Shown one piece after another: positions 15,801 through 27,334 of a DNA stretch of 64,000 nt (positions are counted from its first letter, which is position 1; each line of letters opens with the position of its first letter). Source of the DNA: Tillus elongatus (lineage: Eukaryota; Arthropoda; Insecta; Coleoptera; Cleridae); the NCBI GenBank assembly GCA_964006375.1, contig OZ023267.1, forward strand, positions 82,586,906-82,650,905, in the 5' to 3' direction. The notes under the pieces were generated by a model. The model did not search any database, was not told the DNA's origin, and was given only the letters and a program-made list of their open reading frames with translations. The translations under genes and the position numbers were made by a program.

Positions 15801-17699
15801 ACGGCTACCTGGCAGAGACCCTGGCAGACGGAAGGGGAAAAACGTTTTCACCTTTAAAACATGTGCTCGAAAGTACGTCAAGGACACGTACTACTTTGTC
15901 ATCTAATAATTATATCTTCGGACCGGACGACTCGTATAATTACGATCGAACTTCAGGTAAGTTCTTTTGATCGTTTAATTATATGCAAAAGGACGACTTG
16001 GTTGCCGTTTTCCATAATGGATGTGCAGCGTATACATTATGGAGCTTGGGATAACATACTACATGGAGACATTGATTAGTTCATCCACAGCATGTCTCGA
16101 AGAGTTACGGAACGTCAAAAAATTCACGCGGGGGTACTACGCTTATCGTTGTTTAATCCTTTCAATAAACATGATTGGAACCTTAGTTAATTCTTCCTAA
16201 TATTCACGTCAATCCGCCCAAATAATCAGTGACATTATTATTATTTTTGTGTCACAGAGTATATTATTATTTTCCTAATAAGAGCTAATAAGACATTAAA
16301 TTTGAATGGGCATATGTATTCTTTATGATTTCATTTTCACCGGATCTTTTCAATCATGGCAACAGTGAATTTTAAATTAGAATGTATTTCCAGAAATAGA
16401 AGTTAATAAACTGGGAACTGTAAACCCGTAAACTAATTTATCAAAGAGTTTGGCCGCCATATAATTTTCCACATAATTTGGTTTATCACTGAATGTACTT
16501 TGTGAATGGACTACAAAACACTCTTTGTTTTATGAATGAATTCTCTTGAGTAAAAATAACCAATCCCTTTAACCCATATCATGCAAGTTGGGTGTAGTTA
16601 ATCGTGTGATTTCGTCCCTTAATGACGTCTACTGTGCATTAAAATTTTTGCAAATCACACACGTGGATCTTTATTTAGGGCTGATGCGCATGGAATGCAT
16701 ATATATGTAAGGAGGGCTATATTAGCGCAAATAACAACCCAAGACGAAAATCTAATTTTTTCCTTGTTTTCATGGTTAGTATGCTAACACAAGGCAAAAG
16801 CTAACAACTGAAAATATTTCATCTGTGCCACAAAAATTGTGGTAATCTGTAAATATGTACAGTTTGAAGTATTCTTCTGTCGTAGTGACACAGTACTATT
16901 TCTTTGTAAACGCCCTGAAATATTATAAATGGAAAGACCATTTATCATGTTCATATAATACTTTTACTTTACTGCATACAGACTTGGAGAATACTTCTCT
17001 GGCTTCACTGTTGTTTATTTATTCACCCAAAAGATATAATATAGTACACAGATTATGTCGAATAAGCATATATACTTAACTAGCAAAGAGCATGTGTAAA
17101 CGAACAAACACATTTAAAATGTTAGACACGTTAGAACGTACAGGTATAAATATTTTAGATAAAACTAGTGCAACCACCCGGCAACAGATTATACAGTGTT
17201 TGATTCGGCGATGTTGACCGGAAAATAGGTGATAGTAGGGTTTTTTTTCACCCTGAAATAGAAAATTTATGGTTTATTTTGAAATAATATATGCCAGTAT
17301 AAAAATAGCTTGTTTGTTTTATCGAAACATGTTTGCATATGAAAGGTAATGTGTACTGCATCCACGTAATATAATAATCAGGCTTTGATTCGAATACAAA
17401 AAGCATTTTAGGCTGATGAAAATAGAAAAATTGGTCGATCCATTTTCTTCATTTGAGTTTATCTAACTTCTTTTAAATATGTCATTATAACATATGGTTA
17501 GTGTATTATTAAAATACTAGTTAATTTCATTACCTTTCGACTCATGTATCAAAACTCTATCAGTATTTGTAGAAATGTTAAATTAAGAAATGTTCAACGA
17601 TTGTAAACTTATCAAGTAAGTAAAGTGCGTACGAAATCTAATCTAAAGTATGAATATAACAAATTAACTTGAATTCTAAACAACTTTGTAGAAACTGTT
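15801..17699. other. No recognisable feature
   Basis: AT-rich DNA. Short open frames here (for example 16855-17079) show no family resemblance and look like chance. Confidence 0.5.
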
Positions 17700-18170
17700 C
17701 TTCAAAAATACTTCCTAAATATTACTTTAATGATTCTTTGAAATGTGAACTACTGTGTCGGATACACACTTGTGCCCTACTCATCTGGGTTGTGGTTTCA
17801 CCTACACGAACTTCTTTCCTCAATGTTGCACATGCTATATCAGTTCTTTGGATTAAATCCTCTCTATCATTTTTCTTTTCTTTAGAAACGAGGCCTTTCG
17901 TGCCCCGGAACATAAAAGTCCATAGGAGTAAGGTCTGGTAACAGAACTGGTTTCTCTATCCGACTATTAGGAAAATGATTTCAAGGAAATCGCTAGTTCA
18001 AGATCTTCACTAATCTACAGCAGCACCTGTCAGGATAATATTTTCTATCTCTGTTGGAGGTACTTCTTCGTCTAGAATATCGCAGCCTTAACAAAAATCC
18101 TAGCACCTGGACACTATAGTGGGCAGGCCAACTATCATTTTGTAACATGGTCTGTCCCTTGACGTCAAGA
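17700..18170 (-). pseudogene. Mariner-type transposase C-terminal remnant
   Basis: On the minus strand, a block reading SWPAHYSVQV resembles the second catalytic region (GAPAHYS type). It is followed by PDLTPMDFYVPG, matching the third catalytic region (SPDLTPMDFxLWG), then REDLIQRTDIACATLRKEV, the usual C-terminal helix of DUF4817-type arthropod transposases. Frames change between blocks and stops intervene. No N-terminus or TIRs were found. Confidence 0.7.
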
Positions 18171-18546
18171 AGCTCGTTTTTAAGAACGTCTTGTAAGTTA
18201 GTCTGAAGGAATTCTAAATAGTTTCTCCATTAATATTGTCAGGTAAAAAATATGGACAAACGAAGTTTCACACTGTTTATGTGGATTCTCATCAGCTTAA
18301 TGGAAATTTATTTTAGCTCTTTGACATTCTTCTTCAAAACCTCCTATCTTATATGTCAGCATTTTAAAATAAAATAGTAAAAATTTACGCTTCTAGCAGC
18401 ACCTGCTTTTCCGAGTCCTCGCAGAGAAGTGTAATGAAGATGGTGTTTGCCTTGATGTGTAGCACAGACCAGACTTTCCACTTAAATGAATTAAGTTGAC
18501 AAGCGACTTTTCTGGTAGTTGTATCCGCTTCAAAAACATTAAAAAG
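18171..18546. other. No recognisable feature
   Basis: Nothing assignable between the transposase remnant and the foldback insertion. Confidence 0.4.
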
Positions 18547-18558
18547 TAGGCATTGTTG

Positions 18559-18861
18559 GTGAGTGAAGATTGGAACCTCTAATGAGCATTGATAAGTACA
18601 ATTTGGAGAACCCAATTCATCACAATACAGGTTTCTGACCCGACGATCGTTTCGCTAACACAGTTGGCGTCATCAAGGGGATGAGTGAACTGTTTACTCA
18701 CAATACAGTTTTCTGACCCGACGATCGTTTCGCTAACAAAGTTAGCGTCATCAAGGGGATGAGTAAACTGTTTACTCATCCCCTTGATGACTTTGTTAGC
18801 GAAACGATCGTCGGGTCAGAAACTGTATTGTGCTGAGTTGGGTTCTCCAAATTGTACTTAC
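18559..18861. mobile_element. Foldback insertion with 12-bp target-site duplication
   Basis: The insert is flanked by direct repeats TAGGCATTGTTG at 18547-18558 and 18862-18873. Inside, 18593-18614 (TAAGTACAATTTGGAGAACC...) is inverted at 18837-18860. The left arm holds a 78-bp unit twice (starting 18642 and 18720) and the right arm holds one inverted, slightly shortened unit. There is no coding capacity. The layout (tandem units plus an inverted one, with a 10-15-bp target duplication) resembles short Penelope-like or retrozyme-like retroelement debris. Confidence 0.65.
18642..18758 (-). ncRNA. Two tandem hammerhead-ribozyme-like motifs (degenerate)
   Basis: On the minus strand each 78-bp unit contains TTGATGA, a potential stem II, GCGAAAC, a 4-nt GATC and GTC. 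In the unit at 18720-18758 the stem is perfect (CGCTAAC with GTTAGCG around TTT). The order core box, stem II, GAAA, 2-bp stem III, GTC is that of type I hammerheads with a very short stem III. The first core residue is T instead of the essential C, and an extra C follows the core box, so activity is doubtful. A third unit at 18780-18812 on the plus strand has lost part of stem II. Confidence 0.4.
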
Positions 18862-18873
18862 TAGGCATTGTTG

Positions 18874-20379
18874 TACAATCAAAAAACAACTCAGCAAATT
18901 AGTTTAACGTACAAAGCAGTAATCTAAACTCGAAGTGACAAATAGCAATTTCTAAAAACGATTTGAGTCGTAGAACAACGAAGAATAAAATAAACAAATA
19001 ATAATAAATGGTTTCTAACCAAAAAATCAAGATGGTGCCAATTTAATTTAGGAAAAGGCCAGACCTCTTGTTTTATAATATTGGTGAATTAGTCAATATT
19101 TAAAACTGTTTTAAATAAAAAATGTGTTTTATTGCTCAACACGTTCAAATTCTAAAAAATTTTCTATTTTGAACCCAGGAGCCTCTCGCCAAGTGTTGTA
19201 CATGTATTTTAGGGACCCGTATATGTAATTAAGGTAGCTAAATTTACTATGATATATAATACACTGTGAACATTTTTGTTTTAACTAAAGTCATTTTTGT
19301 CTCCTATAAATTTAAACATTTTGGCAAAAATATGGATTGTTTGGAAAGAATAGCAGTCAGAAAGACATAATGGAATAGCAGAGATTTATGGTAAATGGAG
19401 GTGATGGTCGAAGTATCAGAAGGTGAGAAATAGAAGGGAAAAAGAAATTACATTCGGAACGTCAAAATTTGAAGTTTACTGAATTTGATGTAGAACTGTC
19501 AAACTATTTAGGATATAACCTTCCAAATTGTGTTATAATACAGCACAAGTCTAAGACTTATTGTACTAACATAATGTATAATTTTTGCTAATAAACAATA
19601 ATAATAATAAAAATAAATGTAAAAAAAATAACAAAATAACAAATACAATACACTTTACCTTCAAATGTCAGCACGATAATTTAGCTTTGCACACAAGAAA
19701 ACTAATGCGGCTAAAAGAAATATTAACGCATCCGGCACTTAATACCACTATGATAGCAAAGAATGGACGGAAGTCGTGTACACAGTAATGGGAAAATAAT
19801 AAAATTACACTAATACAACAGTAAAAAAGCAACATTCAGGTTCCTACGACAACAAAGAAATATGTTACCATTGTTCTCTATATGTGTGGTAAGTTCTACC
19901 TTAAAGTAAAAGTCCAATAAATAATGCACAGACATGACCAAAAATAGAATTTGCTAATAAAAGTATACCCTGCGACAGCCTAAAGCCTTGTAAGAACTTG
20001 TAAATTATTTTCCGCAGAAAATCCATGTTTGTGTAACGACAGGATTAAGGTAGTGCAAATGTATCTGAAGAAATGTATATGAATAAATTTAAAGAAATTA
20101 ATGGGAATTTAAAATTGAGAAAAAATCAGAAGACACTAGTAATCATCTGTGAGCGAATAAGCTGGAATAAATATCATATCGCAAAGTAATTTTAATTTGC
20201 TTGAATGCTAAAAACTACAAACCTTTAGTATTATTAATAAAACAAATGAGTATGTGAATTTAAAGTAAGCAAAAATTCCACTTGTGAATATTTTTAAGTT
20301 ATAAAATAATAAAAACGCTTATTGCTCACAGTAACACGTTTGCAAAGTAAAGAAATTTCCCAAAACACATATTGTTTCT

Positions 20380-20383
<4 letters not shown>
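18874..20383. other. No recognisable feature
   Basis: AT-rich, with a short (AAT)n-like run near 19595-19615 and no convincing ORF or repeat. Confidence 0.5.
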
Positions 20384-20461
<78 letters not shown>

Positions 20462-20466
20462 GTATA

Positions 20467-20543
<77 letters not shown>
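20384..20543. repeat. (TA)n microsatellite at the outer edge of the left Penelope arm
   Basis: About 160 bp of TA repeats with three interspersed TG steps near 20450-20475. The mirrored right arm also ends in a TA tract (28264 on). Confidence 0.95.
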
Positions 20544-20546
<3 letters not shown>

Positions 20547-20620
20547 GAAAGATTTCCGCGGTCTTTAATGTGAGACATGCTTGGTTCTCGGGTTAAACCG
20601 CGTCCAGAATTTATGGAAAC

Positions 20621-20658
20621 TCGACGTTTCGGCTCCTGTTTTGGAGCCATTTTCAAGA
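20621..20658 (-). ncRNA. Hammerhead-like motif of the Penelope element, degenerate
   Basis: On the minus strand: TTGAAAAT, then GGCTCC, a loop AAAACA, GGAGCC, then GAAAC and GTC. Penelope-like elements are known to carry type I hammerheads with a CUGANGA box, a short stem II and GAAA. Here the stem II is perfect, but the box has T for the first C and A for the G, so self-cleavage is unlikely. The right arm copy (28179-28214) is identical. Confidence 0.45.
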
Positions 20659-20660
20659 GG

Positions 20661-20940
20661 TAAAGGAAATATGTAAGGACACTCTAAGGCCGCAATCTGC
20701 CTACTCCTTAGAGTGATGGACAAAGGTGGGTAACGGAAATATGTAATGACACTCTAAGGCCTCAATCTGCCTACTCCTTAGAGTGGTGGACAAAGGTGGG
20801 TAAAGGAAATATGTAAGGACACTCTAAGGCCTCAATCTGCCTACTCCTTAGAGTGATGGACAAAGGTGGGTAAAGGAAATATGTAAGGACACTCTAAGGG
20901 CTCAATCTGCCTACTCCTTAGAGCGGTGGATAAAGGTAGG
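20661..20940 (-). repeat. Four tandem 70-bp repeats in the Penelope 3' region
   Basis: Units start at 20661, 20731, 20801 and 20871, exactly 70 bp apart, with few substitutions. Each holds an inverted pair CACTCTAAGG / CCTTAGAGTG around TCAATCTGCCTACT. The matching set in opposite orientation is at 27899-28178. Confidence 0.95.
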
Positions 20941-22079
20941 TTGGGTTGTTGTAGCTCGATTACGGGGCCTCAATCTGCCTACTCCCCAAATCTCGCCGGA
21001 GATCGTCTGTGAGGTCTCAGTGTGTTCAACCCTAGGCCTCAGAGAAATCTGGCAGTTCGTTGCAAGTCTTGTCTTATATATGTCGTTCCGTCTACCTGTT
21101 GCGTCATCAGTGAAAGTAGTGGAGTCACCGTTAATTAAGTGGGGGGCTTTGGTCACGGTATCTAGTGGAGGATTAAGAGGGTCACCGGCATTTGTTGAGA
21201 CAGATAATGATGCAATAAAATTGTCTGTGGAATTTATTTCCTTTTTGTGTGTTTGTAAAGAAGATATAATAGGTTTCCAAGTAGTCGGAAGGCGAAGACC
21301 ATCATCTCTCTTACTTAAACAATCGGGACGTTTTTCAATCTCGATTGCTTCGCGGATAATTCTCGTTTTGAAATTGTAAACCGGTGCTATTGTTTTGGCA
21401 TTATCGAAGTCTATTTTGTGCCCTGTATGAATATGATGCATGGCCAGCGCCGATGAGGGGTCGGATTTTCTAACTGCGAGGGTGTGTTCGTATATTCTAT
21501 TGTGGATGCGTCTGTTTGTTTGTCCTACGTAAGTTCGGGAACAGTCGGAACAAGGAATTTCGTAAACTCCGTGGGATTCGTTTGGAATCGTATCCTTGGG
21601 AGTTTTTATAAGATTTGACAGTTTTTGGTCTGTTGTGAATACCGTTTTGATATTATGGGTTCTGAAAATTCGGCTCATTTTGTCGGTGACACCTTTAATG
21701 TATGGTAAAAACGCTGTGTGTTGTTGTGTGGACGCCGTTTGTTCTTGTTGTAGTGTAGTGGTTTGTTGTTGTGCGTTTGTAATGTTTCGTAGTATGTGAT
21801 TGTTGTCGTATCCGTTTTCTAGCAATGTCTGTCTTAACAAGTTTAATTCTGTCTGTTTGTTGTTGTTGTCCGTTAGTCTAAGGGATCGTGTTACTAATGT
21901 TCGAACCACGGAATTTAGTTGCGATGGGTGATGGTGAGATTGGGCGTTAAGATACCGATTAGTGTGGGTTGGTTTTCGGTAGACAGTGTAAGAAAATCCT
22001 CTGACTGGGTTTTTAGTGATGCGTACATCTAAGAAAGGCAAAGAAAAATTATTTTCTATTTCCATGGTGAACTGGATTT
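20911..22079 (-). pseudogene. Penelope-like RT C-terminus plus GIY-YIG endonuclease (5'-truncated)
   Basis: The RT end reads IQFTMEIENN, LPFLDVRI, YRKPTHTNRYLNAQSHHHP, a hallmark of Penelope-like RTs. After a Gln/Thr-rich linker and a KTVFTTDQKLSNLI segment comes the GIY-YIG domain: GVYEIPCSDCSRTYVGQTNR (the GVYEIPC...YVG signature), RIYEH, HHIHTGHKIDF and IREAIEIEK, the Glu of the last block being the likely metal ligand. The frame is open across this region and reads through into the LINE-separated piece at 27348-27395, but the RT catalytic motifs are missing because the copy is 5'-truncated. A Met at 22065 is only the first in the fragment, not a true start. Confidence 0.9.
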
Positions 22080-22092
22080 GGGGGTTGATGTT
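22080..22092. repeat. Target-site duplication of the nested LINE (3' side)
   Basis: GGGGGTTGATGTT here and again at 27335-27347. The two copies bracket the LINE exactly. Confidence 0.9.
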
Positions 22093-22181
22093 TTTTTTTT
22101 TTTTGTTCCCTCAGGGCTCGTCCGCGGCCTTGCCGCCCCGATAGCACCGCAACCCTTGGTTGATTGTGCATACCCCTAGTC

Positions 22182-25100
22182 TTACTCCACCCATTCCAAA
22201 ATCACTGTGCCTTGAACTAGTCTGCACAGCGATTGGTAGGGTGAAGTTTTATATTGCTCTGTCTCCGGTCTAGAGTGACCGTAGATCAGTTGTCTTTTCC
22301 GGTCCAGAGCTATACACTCGCACAAGATGTGCTGGGCTGATTCCTCCCCCTCGCCGCAGAGTCTGCATGCGAGGTCCCCTTCGAACCGCCCCATTTTATG
22401 TAGGTGTTTCTTGACGGCCATGTGTCCCGTCAAGAGACCTGTTGTGTTTCTGAGCTGTCCTCTGCTAAGGTTTAGCAGCTCCACAGCTCTCTTTGAACTG
22501 GGTCCGTCAATTATTGACTTCCCATGTCTGAGCCCTGGACAGTCCGCCCAGTACACCTTGTGTTGGTTTCTGACCCAGGACTTAATGGCTCCCCTGGCAG
22601 TGCTCTTTGACACGCCCAGAGCCGGTTCTGGTCCCATAAATGGTTCTGCTGACCCCCTCTTTGCGAGACTGTCAGCTTCTTCATTGCCTTTGACCCCCGA
22701 GTGACCCGGCACCCAGATGAGGGTCACCTCATTCTGCCCAGCCAGGTCGCTCGTCTCGTCTCGGCACTCACTCACCAGCCAGGAATTTACCCGTGGGCTA
22801 CTTAGTGCCTTAAGGGCTGCCTGGCTGTCTGTGGCTATGAGGATCCGCTTGTTGGTGTAGCCCCTCCTCTTGTTCTCCCGCACACAGTGCAGGATGGCGT
22901 ACATCTCGGCCTGAAACACCGTTGCATGGGCTCCGAGGGAAATACTGTGACTTACCCTCGGTCCTTCCGAGTAAACACCTGCCCCCGTCCCACGCTCCCC
23001 GCCAGATCCGTCCGTGAACCAGACGAGCGCGTCCCGTGGTATGCCCGGTGTCTCCTCCCGCCATGCCCCGCGATCAGGGATTTCCACTGTGAAGTTGTTT
23101 TCCCTGCACATTCGCGGGCTCGCGAAGTCTGACCTCATTTCAAGCATGGGTTCCTTCACGATCTCCTGAATTTTGCAGTGGCCCCTGAAGCCTGGGTTGA
23201 TCTTCAGTCTACCATTGCAGGCTAGTCTGTATAGTCCTAGCCTGGCCTCTCCCATAATAACGAAGTGTAGGGGGGGTAGATCCAGCAACACCTCCATGGC
23301 GGCTGTTGGGGTTGAAGACATGGCCCCTGTGATGCCTAGGCAAGCCATCCTTTGGATCTTGCCTAGTTTTTGTTTGGCACTGGATTGTGTCACCTTAGGC
23401 CACCAGACCAGTGCCGCATATGTTAACGATGGTCTGACCACCCTTGTGTACAGCCAGTGGGCCATACTAGGTCTTAGTCCCCACGTTTTTCCATATAGCC
23501 GCCTAGTGACGGCTAAGGTCATGACTGCCTTACGCAGTATTTTTCCAATGTGACTATTCCAGGTTAGCTTAGAGTCCAATACGACCCCAAGATATTTTAC
23601 CTCCCTGGCCATTGGAACGCTCCTACCGTATAGAGTGAGAGTTCTGTGGCTTTCACACTTCCTCCTCCTCGTAAACGGCACGACGGTTGCTTTCTCGGGG
23701 CTCACCCCGAGCCCTTGATCAACCGTCCACCCTTCCACCACTTTCAGTGCAGTCTGCATACGCTCCCACACTGCCTGTGTGACCTTTCCTCGGACTATGA
23801 TGACAATGTCGTCCGCATAGCCCTGTACCTCATACCCCCCTCCCGAGAGCCTCCCCAGCAGGCCGTCCACGACTAGACACCAGAGCAAGGGAGACAGAAC
23901 GCTCCCCTGCGGACACCCCGCCGCGACCCCCGCCAGCAGAGTCCCTCCCGCGAGTGAGGTGAACACCGCCCTGTCCCTGAGCATGGAACCGATCCACCTG
24001 CAGCAGGTCTCCTCTATTCCACGCTCCCGGGCAGCTGCCAGAACCGATCCGAACGAGGTGTTGCTAAAGGCCCCCTCTATGTCTAGGAAGGCCCCCTCTA
24101 TGTCTAGGAAGGCCCCCAGCGCCACCTCCTTGTTCTCCAGCGTATTCTCCAGTTTCAGCACCAGTTGGTGCAGTGCTGTTTCTGTTGAGAATCCTGCTCT
24201 GTATGCATATTGTCCGCAGTGTAGAGGATATGCTTCCAGTACACCGCCCCTAATGTGCCGGTCGAGCAGTTTTTCCACTGTTTTCAGCAAGAAGGACATG
24301 AGACTTATTGGCCTCAGGGACTTTGCCTGGTCTGTTGGACGCCCAGGTTTAGGAATAAATACAACCCTGGCCAGTCTCCATGCCCTCGGAATGTACCCCA
24401 GAGCCAGGCTGGCCCTCATAATGAGGGTAAGCACCGGCGCCAGTATGTCTATCCCCTGTTGGAGCATGATGGGCATTATTCCATCAAATCCCGGCGATTT
24501 GTATGGCTTAAAGCTGTTAATGGCCCATCTGATTTTGCTCCAGGTAACCACCTCTTTAGCGACTGTCCAGTCTACTCTAGATGCCCGCCTATAAGGCGCC
24601 TCTATTTCTGAGTGTTCCCAGTCCGGAGGTGATTGGTTTATTATGTTACAGCCGGGGAAGTGCGTCTGGAGTAAAATTTCCATAGTTTCCTCCCCCGAGC
24701 TTGTAAAGCCTCCCGTGGGTGTTCTAAGGGAGCCTATGTTAGTCTGAGGGCCCTTAGACAGGATCTTGTGTAGTCGAGCACTCTCGGACGTGTTTTCCAC
24801 TTCTTCGCAGTGCCTCCTCCACGACTCCTTCTTGGCGTCCCTCAGTCTTTTGTTATAGGTCGATAGGGCCTGTCTATATTCATCCCATGCTCCCGACCTT
24901 TTGGCCGCGTTAAACAGCTTACGAACCTGCGTCCTCCTTTGCCTGAGGTCCTCGTTCCACCATGGGACGTTCCTGGTGGACACCCTCATTTTCAGGGGGC
25001 AGTTGGCGTTATAGGCCGAGGTAATTGCGTCTCGCAATTGGACTGCTGCAATCTCGAGGTCTATTGAATCCCTTATGGCCCTCTCAACCCCCCGCAGTTC

Positions 25101-25843
25101 CACAGCTAGGTCTGCCCTGTAGGCTTCCCAGTCCGCCTTGCGGGGGTCCCGGTACCATACCGTTTCTCTTTCGACTTTGGCGATTTCAAACCGGATGTAT
25201 CTGTGGTCTGAGCTACTCACTTCCCCAGACACAGCCCAGCTTTTAACAAAGTCACCCAGAAACTGGGTGGAAACTGTTAGGTCTAAAACTTCCTCACGCC
25301 GTGTTGTGACGAATGTCGGTTTATTACCTCTATTCAATATGTCTAAATTAAATTTCATAAAGAATTGTAAAAGTGCCTCACCCCTAGAGTTTGTGTCCGA
25401 GCTACCCCACAACTCATGGTGCGCATTCGCATCCATGCCGATGATGGTCTGCCATCCACCTGCTCTGCTACCCACCATCAGCTGCTCCAATTCGTTGGGT
25501 GGAGGAGGGTCCGTGCTGTCCCCTGGCAGATAGGCTGACGCGACAGTAATGTCCCTCAGCCCATCCGCTCCTCCACATCGGATTTTGATCGTTGCCAGGT
25601 CCCTGGAACAGAAATTCATTAGAGGGAGAAACTCTATCCCTTCCCTGACAAAAATGCAGGCCCTCGGATTCTCGCTGGACCTGCTGTAGATGAGCTTTCC
25701 ATTAGCTCCGCCGAGTCCCTTGATCTCTCCTTTGTAGGAGTACGGTTCCTGGATGAGGGCCACATCCGTGTCAGAGCCATTAGTAGTCCGGCCGTGGCTG
25801 CCCTACTGTGTTGGAGGTTGACCTGAAGGAACCTAAGTCCCAT
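22182..25843 (-). pseudogene. LINE ORF2: AP endonuclease, reverse transcriptase, RNase H, zinc knuckle
   Basis: The likely start is the ATG at 25841-25843, which overlaps the ORF1 stop (ATGGGACTTAG) and encodes MGLRFLQVNLQHSRAA, the typical beginning of this endonuclease. A small indel near 25780 shifts the frame, and the long frame (from 25763) resumes at ALIQEPYSYKG. Domains then follow: endonuclease (IIGMDANAHHELWGS), RT (LRPISLMSFLLK, QYAYRAGFSTETA, motif A LDIEGAF, QGSVLSPLLW, motif C GYADDIVI), RNase H (VWFTDGSGG, FQAEMYAILH, IATDSQAAL, WVPGHSGVKGNEEADSLA) and a CxxC...HxxxxC knuckle (CRLCGEGEESAQHILCEC). It nicks DNA and copies its own RNA at the target. Oddity: LDIEGAF is duplicated. 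Over 1190 codons are open after the frameshift. Confidence 0.93.
24067..24115 (-). repeat. 21-bp tandem duplication over RT motif A
   Basis: TCTATGTCTAGGAAGGCCCC plus one C occurs twice in a row, so the protein reads LDIEGAFLDIEGAF. Motif A carries a catalytic Asp, so the copy has two candidate aspartates seven residues apart. The frame is kept. Confidence 0.9.
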
Positions 25844-26977
25844 TAACCCTTAATTGCTTCCCCAGTGGGCGGAAGCTAACCCTTCCCATGCCCCAGAATG
25901 CCTTGAAGGAGGTTCCTTCAAGGGCTCTGTAAGAACTCGGGTCGATCGAGAAGGCGAGCGTCTGTCCTTTCTCCTCTGCCTTCCTGCTTAGAACCGACCA
26001 GTGTTGCGTCCCCAGTTCAGGGTTCTGGATCTTAAGTCTGCTGATCACCGTCTCCTGCGGGACGGTGTCAGGGATCCGTACGAGGACCTTGCGTCTCTTT
26101 GGGAGTTCCTTGGGCTCGACGGCTGTCAAGTCCGCCCCCTCCCAAATCTGACCGAGGCCCCCGATCGTTTTCCGCAGCCAGTCCCGGCACAGGTTATCCA
26201 GAGGATGCCCCCCGTCAGGCGCGTCCGGTGGAACTGAGGCGGGCTCTCCCCTTCCTGAAGAGAGTCCACTGCAGCTACCACCGCAGCCTGGATCAGGTCC
26301 GCCTTCCCCTGGTCTAGCGTGACCTCAGGATGGCGTCTGTCAATCACCGCCATCCCGAGGCCCTCCGCAGCCTCCCTGTAAGAGCCAGTCTGCGCCGGTG
26401 TTCCGGCCTTAGTTCCTTTGGGAGGTCTGTATGTAGTAGGCGTGCTAGAGCCAGAGCGCGGCGTCTTCCGACTCGCACTCTCCTCTTGCGCCTTTACAGG
26501 CACCCTGGCCCTTTTGGAACGTCTGTCTGTAGTGGGCGTGCTAGAGTTCGAGCGCGTCCTCTTCTGACCCGCACTCCCCTCTTGCGCCTTTACAGGTTTC
26601 TCGACCGTCCAGGTCCCGGCCGCCATTTTTTGCGCCCTCCGGAGCTTCTTTCTTTGCGCCCCGGAAAGACGCTTGGACTGCCGGGGCAGTCCCTCTACTC
26701 TAACAGTAGAGTCCTCACTGGTGGAGGGGCCCCCGGAGTCCGCGGAGCTCGCCGCCCTCCGGTGGGACCCAGCCTCCAGCTTGGGTGTCGGGGACAGGTC
26801 TCTGGCCGAAGCTACCCCCTGATCCCCCGTATCTACGCCGGTCGTGGGACCTCCAGAGTCCGCTGCCGCACCCTGGCTCGTCTCCGTTTCCGGGATAGAC
26901 TCAAGGCTCAAGTCTGTAGCCGGAGCCACTCCTCGAGCCTCATTGGTTTTGGTTTTATATGTATTTATAATCTTCAT
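25833..26977 (-). pseudogene. LINE ORF1 (gag-like RNA-binding protein), one frameshift
   Basis: The N-terminal 180 residues are low-complexity, rich in Ser, Gly, Thr and basic residues (SKRLSGAQRKKLRRAQKM), with two diverged internal repeats around VKAQEGSA / VKAQEESA. The C-terminal part resembles the DUF4780-type domain of insect LINE ORF1 proteins: SPPQFHRTRLTGGILWITCA, then, in another frame, TIGGLGQIWEGADLTAVEPK and KRRKVLVRIPDT. The frame change lies near 26181-26190, consistent with a small indel. The C-terminal end (RVNGT, stop) overlaps the ORF2 ATG. It would coat the LINE RNA. Confidence 0.85.
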
Positions 26978-27334
26978 GTTGTTCCCACGAGAATGGGGGA
27001 AATACTGTCCACACCATCAGAACCCCCTGTGTGGTGCAAGGCGGGTTACTCTGGAGGGTTGCCTGGTACTCCAGAGGTTCCGTTCACGACACCATCGCCC
27101 TGGTGCCATCCATCCATAGGCACGGGTCACGTGACACCGTAGATTGGGGGAGTTTAGTTCGACCTCCTTGTCTAGATCCGTCATGTTTAGTTATTAGCAG
27201 GGTCACCTCGTGCAGGATGCGGATTTTTACCGCGCATGACGGTCTTGGGGAAAGCTTCATCGGGAGTTTATGTTGTTATTTCCACTTCCTCAGCTTGCCC
27301 CCTGGAGTCCTTTGGCCCGCGACTCCTTAACCCC
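26978..27334 (-). other. LINE 5' UTR
   Basis: GC-rich non-coding sequence between the ORF1 start and the 5' target duplication. An internal promoter is expected for this class, but I cannot point to a specific motif. Confidence 0.6.

Larger units (their letters stand above)
20556..22092 (-). mobile_element. Penelope-like element, 5'-truncated, minus-strand copy (left arm)
   Basis: Contains, in minus-strand order, the RT C-terminus, linker, GIY-YIG endonuclease, four 70-bp repeats, a hammerhead-like motif and a TA tract. It is interrupted at 22092 by a LINE insertion and resumes at 27348-27395, where the same reading frame continues upstream (WPHGK, then DEFLSYLNNINP). From about 20569 to 21446 it is the inverted twin of 27390-28264. 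Confidence 0.85.
22093..27334 (-). mobile_element. Nearly full-length non-LTR retrotransposon (I/LOA-type) nested in Penelope
   Basis: A 5.2-kb LINE with a 5' UTR (about 26978-27334), ORF1, ORF2 overlapping by 11 nt, a short 3' UTR and a poly(A) tail seen as a T-run just after 22092. It is flanked by a 13-bp target-site duplication. The perfect duplication and open ORF2 indicate a recent insertion. 3' ends of the same family recur at 31452-31608 and 31954-32505. Confidence 0.93.

Noticed and set aside
16855..17079. Small ORFs in 15.8-17.7 kb and 18.9-20.4 kb as genes
   Set aside because: Lengths are expected by chance in AT-rich DNA and no homology is evident.
22327..25533. Plus-strand ORFs opposite the LINE (for example 22327, 23959, 25138)
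   Set aside because: Antisense shadows of LINE ORF2 in GC-rich DNA; no family resemblance.
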